This document shows, in pieces, positions 8,939-12,534 of a DNA stretch of 12,534 nucleotides. The notes under the pieces are model-generated. The model had not been told where the DNA came from and searched no databases. It saw only the letters and a list, made by a program, of their open reading frames with translations. Position 1 is the first letter of the stretch. Every line of letters begins with the position of its first letter. This DNA is from Cryptococcus deneoformans JEC21. Lineage: Eukaryota; Basidiomycota; Tremellomycetes; Tremellales; Cryptococcaceae. Made by a program: the position numbers and the translations under genes. The stretch is from NCBI RefSeq assembly GCF_000091045.1, contig NC_006683.1, positions 750,161 through 762,694 of the forward strand, read 5' to 3'.

Positions 8939-9367
8939 CTAGGGGTTATAGAGGTTGCATTTTTCGTTGTTTAATTTATTGGGTTGTCGTGTGTGTTACC
9001 CGAATGAAAGAAACTACTTAAATAAACAACTTTTTAAAGAAAAGAAAAAATAATCCAACCTCCTCTTCCTCATAAGACCAGCGTCCTCGCCCTTGCCTTT
9101 ACTAGCTCGACACCAATTCTCTTCTCCATCTTCTCGAACCCCCCCACCGGCATCGCCTCCCTCCAGTCCTTCCAATCGTCTGTTGTGCTCCTGCTCATCA
9201 AGCCACCAGTGGAAAGGATGATTGGTTTAAAAACCCCACCAGTGACCTTCGGAGCGTTCTTCGAGACGACCTGACCCACCTTGTCGAGCCAGTTCACGCA
9301 CCGGTCCAAGCAGAAGTCGGCCAGCTTGCCGTTGGGGGCACAGGGTGTGACGGTGCTTCTCGCGTCT
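8939..9367 (-). mobile_element. Cnl1-like LINE, 5'-truncated copy (3' tail only)
   Basis: On the minus strand this holds the last ~99 codons of the LINE protein (frame closing with TLVL and TGA-equivalent TAA/TGA region at 9070-9075) plus a ~130-nt 3' untranslated region. It matches the larger copy at 10489-10917 over its full length, roughly nine of ten positions identical by eye, including DRCVNWLDKVGQVV, APKV.GGVFKPIILSTGG and the AT-rich tail. Similarity stops at 9367, where the longer copy continues into its upstream coding sequence. Truncation at the 5' end with an intact 3' end is the classic product of incomplete target-primed reverse transcription. The element's 3' end is at 8939-8941, beside TAGGGGTTA. 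It is a dead copy. Confidence 0.85.
9070..9367 (-). pseudogene. Remnant of LINE ORF, C-terminal end
   Basis: The open frame is homologous to the C-terminal part of the reverse transcriptase/endonuclease polyprotein, downstream of its endonuclease core. It contains no reverse transcriptase or nuclease residues. The frame happens to stay open beyond the truncation point to 9393, but those residues (MYRELRLS) are not from the element. Confidence 0.8.
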
Positions 9368-9490
9368 AGTGATAGTCTGAGCTCTCGGTACATGTTCCGA
9401 GAGTTTCGGGCCTATAGCCGCCGGCTGCCTTCGGTAGCCTGCGATTGCCATGCATGAAAAAGCTCCGAGACGCGTCGCGGCGATCACCGA

Positions 9491-9922
9491 GGACAGGCAA
9501 GAGAGTTCGGGGACAGGGGAAGAGAGTTACGTAAAGGAGCGCTACGGTGGGAGGCCGTCCGTGGTCATCGCCGAGGACAGGGTAAGAGAGCGTTCCTAGG
9601 ACACCCCAAGAGAGTTGCGCGAAATGATGGAACAGGCAAGAGAGTTGCGGTGATGGCCGAGGACAGGGGAAGAGAGTTACGTAAATGAACGCTATGGTGG
9701 GAGGCTGTTCATTGTCGTCGCTGGGGACAGGGTAAGAGAGCGTTCCTAGGACACCCCAAGAGAGTTGCACGAAATGATGGAACAGGCAAGAGAGTTTGCG
9801 ACCGTGAGACGAAAAGCAGGCGAACAGGCAAGAGAGGCCTTCAGGACACCCCGAGAGAGTGCGGTTGAGGCCGAGGACACCCCAAGAGAGATTGGCTACG
9901 GTGAGAGGACAGGGCGAGAGAG
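9491..9922 (+). repeat. Array of 13 copies of a 16-nt motif GGACA(SS)nnAAGAGAG
   Basis: Copies begin at 9491, 9511, 9575, 9599, 9629, 9661, 9725, 9749, 9779, 9822, 9844, 9875 and 9907. The core is GGACAGG or GGACACC (GAACAGG in a few), then two or three variable bases, then AGAGAG. All copies are on the same strand. Start-to-start spacing is 20-64 nt, often 22-32. Between copies the sequence is GC-rich and partly unique. No known family is recognised. It lies between the truncated LINE and an AT-rich region and could be a regulatory, upstream-element or minisatellite-derived array; the role is unknown. Confidence 0.85.
9511..9810 (+). repeat. 150-bp tandem duplication (2 units)
   Basis: Units 9511-9660 and 9661-9810 align without gaps for most of their length, for example GTGGGAGG at 9547 and 9697 and GCGTTCCTAGGACACC at 9590 and 9740. 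Identity is high in the first unit and fades after about 9795. Each unit holds four or five copies of the 16-nt motif, so part of the motif array spread by this duplication. Confidence 0.85.
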
Positions 9923-10488
9923 ATCACCTCCTTTTTCTTCCTCCGCGCGCGTCCTTCCGTGCGCATTGCTCATAGCTTGCCTCTATGCATACACTTTTCT
10001 TTCTTTCCAACAACGACGACAACGCTGCATTGTTTATGCCACATGATGCATTGGAATCATTTGATCACACTATGGCTGCATACCGCCTCTTACCACGGTC
10101 CCATTTGATGAAAATATTCTTGACCTCTTGGACAGCTCATTTCATGCATTGTTCATGCATGCATACTGACGGTTCATGCTCTAAATCAATTTAAATCAAT
10201 TCCGCTCTTTTCTGCCTGAATATGGACTTGCCCCACATCGCATTTATACCATTCGATACAGGTTTATTTTCCCTACATGCTCGGCTTTGTTTCATTCAAA
10301 TCTGTGGAGCCGTTGTTGAGCTATCGACGTTTTTTTATACCTGGAGCCTTTTCCAGCACGCAAGGGGCCCGACCTTGTGAGATATATTCATTTCACGGTC
10401 TCCAGTGCATACAACTTTTTTAGTGTGAGTTTTCCTCTATCGAGCGGTACTAGTATTACTTGGATATGCATAGTAAAAGGTTGATGGG
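9923..10488. other. AT-rich spacer, no gene seen
   Basis: No coding or RNA feature is supported. Two adjacent copies of a 10-base unit, AAATCAATT(T/C), lie at 10183-10202, and several TGCAT/ATGCAT-type words cluster near 10140-10165. Open frames here are short and without recognisable residues. The right boundary is the 3' end of the larger LINE. Confidence 0.55.
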
Positions 10489-10622
10489 CTAGGGGGTTAT
10501 AGAGGTTGCATTTTTTCGTTGTTTAATTTATTGGGTTGTCGTGTGGGTTGCCCGAATTAAAGAAACTACTTAAATAAACAACATTTTTAAAGAAAAGAAA
10601 AAATAATCCAACCTCCTCTTCC
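10489..10622 (-). other. LINE 3' untranslated region with telomere-like end
   Basis: This lies between the LINE stop codon and the element end. It is AT-rich and shared with the truncated copy (8939-9069) except for a few substitutions and single-base length changes in homopolymers. It has no poly(A) tail at the junction; the element ends in sequence complementary to a TTAGGGGG-type telomere unit. In RLE-class elements the 3' untranslated region is normally what the reverse transcriptase recognises. Confidence 0.75.
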
Positions 10623-12488
10623 TCACAAGACCAGCGTCCTNGCCCTNGCCTTTACTAACTCGACACCAATCCNTTTCTCCATTTTCTCGAACCCCCCCAC
10701 CGGCATCGCCTCCCTCCACTCCTTCCATTCGTCTGCTGTGCTCCTGCTCATCANGCCACCAGTGGAAAGGATGATCGGTTTAAAGACCCCACCNGTGACT
10801 TTCGGAGCGTTCTTNGAGACGACCTGACCCACCTTGTCGAGCCAGTTCACGCACCGGTCCAAGCAGAANTCGGCCAGTTTGCTGTTGGGGGTGCTGGGGG
10901 TGGCTGTGCTCCTCGCGTCTCGGTCCCCGAGGGAGTAAACCTTCAGGTCGTAGTCAGTGAAGGCCAGCGCGCTGGAACCTCTGACCCGAAGGTCGTTTCT
11001 CCTTTGTCCCGACAGCGTGTGGGGCTCAATCTCAACCGTGGCACCTTGGATTTGTTTGAGGTGTTGATAGATGACGCGGTTGATGGCATTGTGCCGGCGC
11101 TGGGTCCAGGGGTTGCGGGCGCGGCAAAGCTCGTCGTGACCCAAAGGTGAGTCCGACCCACAGAAGCGACAGACAGGTATCGAGGAGCCGACCAGGGTGC
11201 GGTCGTGGAGACCCGAGGCAATCTCGACGTTGGAAAGGCGCAGGGGCTGAAGGTAAGGGATGACTGATAACCANCTTCGGCCGAGTCTGGAGGCATTCTC
11301 GGTGAGTCGCTTGCGTTCAGTGTCGCCGAGATTATGTAGGATGGCTTCCTGTTGCGATTCCCAGAGTTCTGCGCATCGAGTTCGTTGGGGGATCGGAGTT
11401 GGAGGTTCCTCTGGCGAAGAAAGGAGACCTAGGTTATCGAGGAGAGTGTCGGAGGCCTCGGCTGCCGAGCGGTAAGCAAGGGGGGCTACATCTTTGAAGG
11501 AAAGTAGACCTAGTCCGCCCAGTCGCGCTGGTAGCTTCGTCAACGATCTCCCCAGAGCCTCCTCTTCCACCGTATCCTCTCGCTGCCTCATCCTCATCCT
11601 TTTCACTTCCTCCCATAGCATCGTGTCCAGCCTCTCCCATAGGTCTACAAGGTCGTCGGAGCGTAGGCTTCTCTGTAGGTGTCGTAGATTTTGCTGGATG
11701 CAGAACCGTAATAGAAGGAGCGCGTGTTGATGCGGAAGATCCTTGAGCTTGCCCACCTTTGCCATTTCCTTCCGAATCCTGCCTTCCAGAAACTCCGCCC
11801 GCTTCTCCTTACCACCTACCATCGTCCCTAGCATCTTGAAGCCCTCCTGCCTGATCTCATCGAAGCTGATTAACTTGCATTTCTTTTCATTGAGCTTGAT
11901 GATGTGCTGCTTGTCGGCGAGGAATTGGGTAGTTTTGCTGAGGACTTGTGAGTCGTTTGAGAAGAGGTAGATGTCATCGAGGTAAGCGAGCGCTTGCGTT
12001 GATGGACCTAACGATTGGCTGAGGGCATTCAAGGTTGGTCGGAGGGTGATCGAGAAGAAGAGAGGGCCGAAAGGGTCACCCTGTCGAACGCCTTGAGAGG
12101 ATTGAAGGACTTTGTCGCCACACACGAGGTCGGATGAGTCGCCATAGGCCCATTTGCAGGTCCTCCAAAGCGTCGGCGCATGGGTCTTGACCGCCGCTGC
12201 CATCTCGGCCCTATCTACACGGTTGAAAGCGTTAGAAGCATCGAGCGAGGCTAAAAAGGAGAACTCAGCGCCGGCAGAACCCTCCAAGACTCTCTCTGTC
12301 AGCCTCACGATCGGCTCTACACCACCGATTGACTTGACCCCGAGCTGGAACGGGAGGAGGAAGTCGGGTTGGAAATGCGAGATGATGAGAGCTTTCGCAC
12401 ACAGCCGATAGATAAGTTCACCAACAGCGATAGGTCGGATAGAGCCATCGTCCTTCTTCAAGGGGATGAGACGAGAAGTGCGGAGCAT
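10623..12488 (-). CDS. LINE polyprotein: reverse transcriptase and restriction-like endonuclease (partial)
   Basis: Counting from the Met at 12488, RT motifs appear in order: RLIPLKKDDGSIRPIAVGE (7-25), LDASNAFNRVD (82-92, catalytic Asp83), QGVRQGDPFGPLFFS (132-146) and the active site YLDD (169-172). The thumb region is followed by a zinc knuckle, C440-x2-C443-x7-H451-x3-C455, then RRHNAINRV, then the endonuclease core RRNDL (496-500) with DYDLKV (512-517), equivalent to the (R/K)PD-x12-14-D signature. A conserved FKPIILSTGG follows and the stop is at 10623. The enzyme would nick a target and copy the element RNA at the nick. The true start is outside the window. The frame stays open to 12533, but residues that look homologous (CAAIANTPPLV) lie in another frame, suggesting a one-base break near 12489-12491. 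Eight codons contain N. Confidence 0.88.
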   Translation of the reverse strand: MLRTSRLIPLKKDDGSIRPIAVGELIYRLCAKALIISHFQPDFLLPFQLGVKSIGGVEPIVRLTERVLEGSAGAEFSFLASLDASNAFNRVDRAEMAAAVKTHAPTLWRTCKWAYGDSSDLVCGDKVLQSSQGVRQGDPFGPLFFSITLRPTLNALSQSLGPSTQALAYLDDIYLFSNDSQVLSKTTQFLADKQHIIKLNEKKCKLISFDEIRQEGFKMLGTMVGGKEKRAEFLEGRIRKEMAKVGKLKDLPHQHALLLLRFCIQQNLRHLQRSLRSDDLVDLWERLDTMLWEEVKRMRMRQREDTVEEEALGRSLTKLPARLGGLGLLSFKDVAPLAYRSAAEASDTLLDNLGLLSSPEEPPTPIPQRTRCAELWESQQEAILHNLGDTERKRLTENASRLGRXWLSVIPYLQPLRLSNVEIASGLHDRTLVGSSIPVCRFCGSDSPLGHDELCRARNPWTQRRHNAINRVIYQHLKQIQGATVEIEPHTLSGQRRNDLRVRGSSALAFTDYDLKVYSLGDRDARSTATPSTPNSKLAXFCLDRCVNWLDKVGQVVXKNAPKVXGGVFKPIILSTGGXMSRSTADEWKEWREAMPVGGFEKMEKXIGVELVKXRXRTLVL

Positions 12489-12534
12489 AGAGCGACCAGG
12501 GGCGGTGTGTTGGCGATGGCGGCGCAGAGGAGTC

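Larger units (their letters stand above)
10489..12534 (-). mobile_element. Cnl1-like non-LTR retrotransposon, partial (runs off right edge)
   Basis: The element is read on the minus strand. It includes most of a reverse transcriptase, a CCHC zinc knuckle, a restriction-like endonuclease, a short C-terminal domain and a ~134-nt AT-rich 3' untranslated region. The 3' terminus lies at 10489-10491 next to the plus-strand sequence TAGGGGGTTA, one unit of a TTAGGGGG telomere-type repeat. This domain order marks the RLE-type, site-specific non-LTR class (R2, CRE, SLACS and, in Cryptococcus, Cnl1, known to sit at telomeres). There are no long terminal repeats. The 5' part is outside the window. Eight ambiguous bases (N) occur, seven of them in the part shared with the truncated copy. 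Confidence 0.88.

Noticed and set aside
9491..9922. CRISPR-like array
   Set aside because: Repeats are degenerate, only 16 nt, spacing varies from 20 to 64 nt, part of the array is a tandem duplication, and the context is a eukaryote with spliceosomal introns.
11434..12411. Several ORFs within the LINE on either strand
   Set aside because: All are shadows of the reverse transcriptase frame, which carries every expected catalytic motif.

Overview
The window looks like fungal subtelomeric DNA, most likely from the Cryptococcus neoformans/gattii complex. Three things point there. The genes are split by very short GT-AG introns (about 49-87 nt, donors such as GTGAGT or GTACGC). The gene mix is transporters plus a sugar/diol-type oxidoreductase. 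There are also two copies of a site-specific-type non-LTR retrotransposon (LINE) resembling cryptococcal Cnl1, each with a TAGGGG(G)TTA telomere-like end, matching the TTAGGGGG telomere repeat known for Cryptococcus. The genus call is inference; no search was run.

Layout, left to right. Positions 2-238 (+) are the C-terminus of an MFS sugar transporter. Positions 239-1263 hold no recognised gene but include a strong polypurine tract. Positions 1264-2708 (+) are a five-exon Gfo/Idh/MocA-family NAD(P)-dependent oxidoreductase resembling dihydrodiol dehydrogenase; four reading-frame breaks but intact-looking introns suggest a recent pseudogene or base-call errors. Positions 5434-3385 (-) encode an apparently intact three-exon, 646-residue protein with an E-x-K (nuclease-fold-like) central domain and a Gly-rich linker, not firmly assigned.

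Positions 6918-7441 (+) are the 5' end of an MFS alpha-glucoside (maltose-type) transporter. It is perfectly spliceable through the first membrane segment, then loses homology. Positions 7442-7893 carry a diverged direct duplication. Positions 7894-8760 (+) are a 288-codon open frame of unknown function that may continue through one more intron to 8929.

The right third is dominated by mobile DNA. Positions 8939-9367 (-) are a 5'-truncated LINE tail. Positions 9491-9922 hold 13 copies of a 16-nt motif, GGACA(GG/CC)nnAAGAGAG, partly organised as two 150-bp tandem units. Positions 10489-12534 (-) are a longer LINE copy encoding reverse transcriptase plus a CCHC and restriction-like endonuclease domain, running off the right edge.

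No pathway unites these genes. The common theme is decay and rearrangement (frame breaks, truncation, tandem duplication, LINE insertion), as expected in a subtelomere. The most unusual element is the 13-copy motif array next to the truncated LINE.
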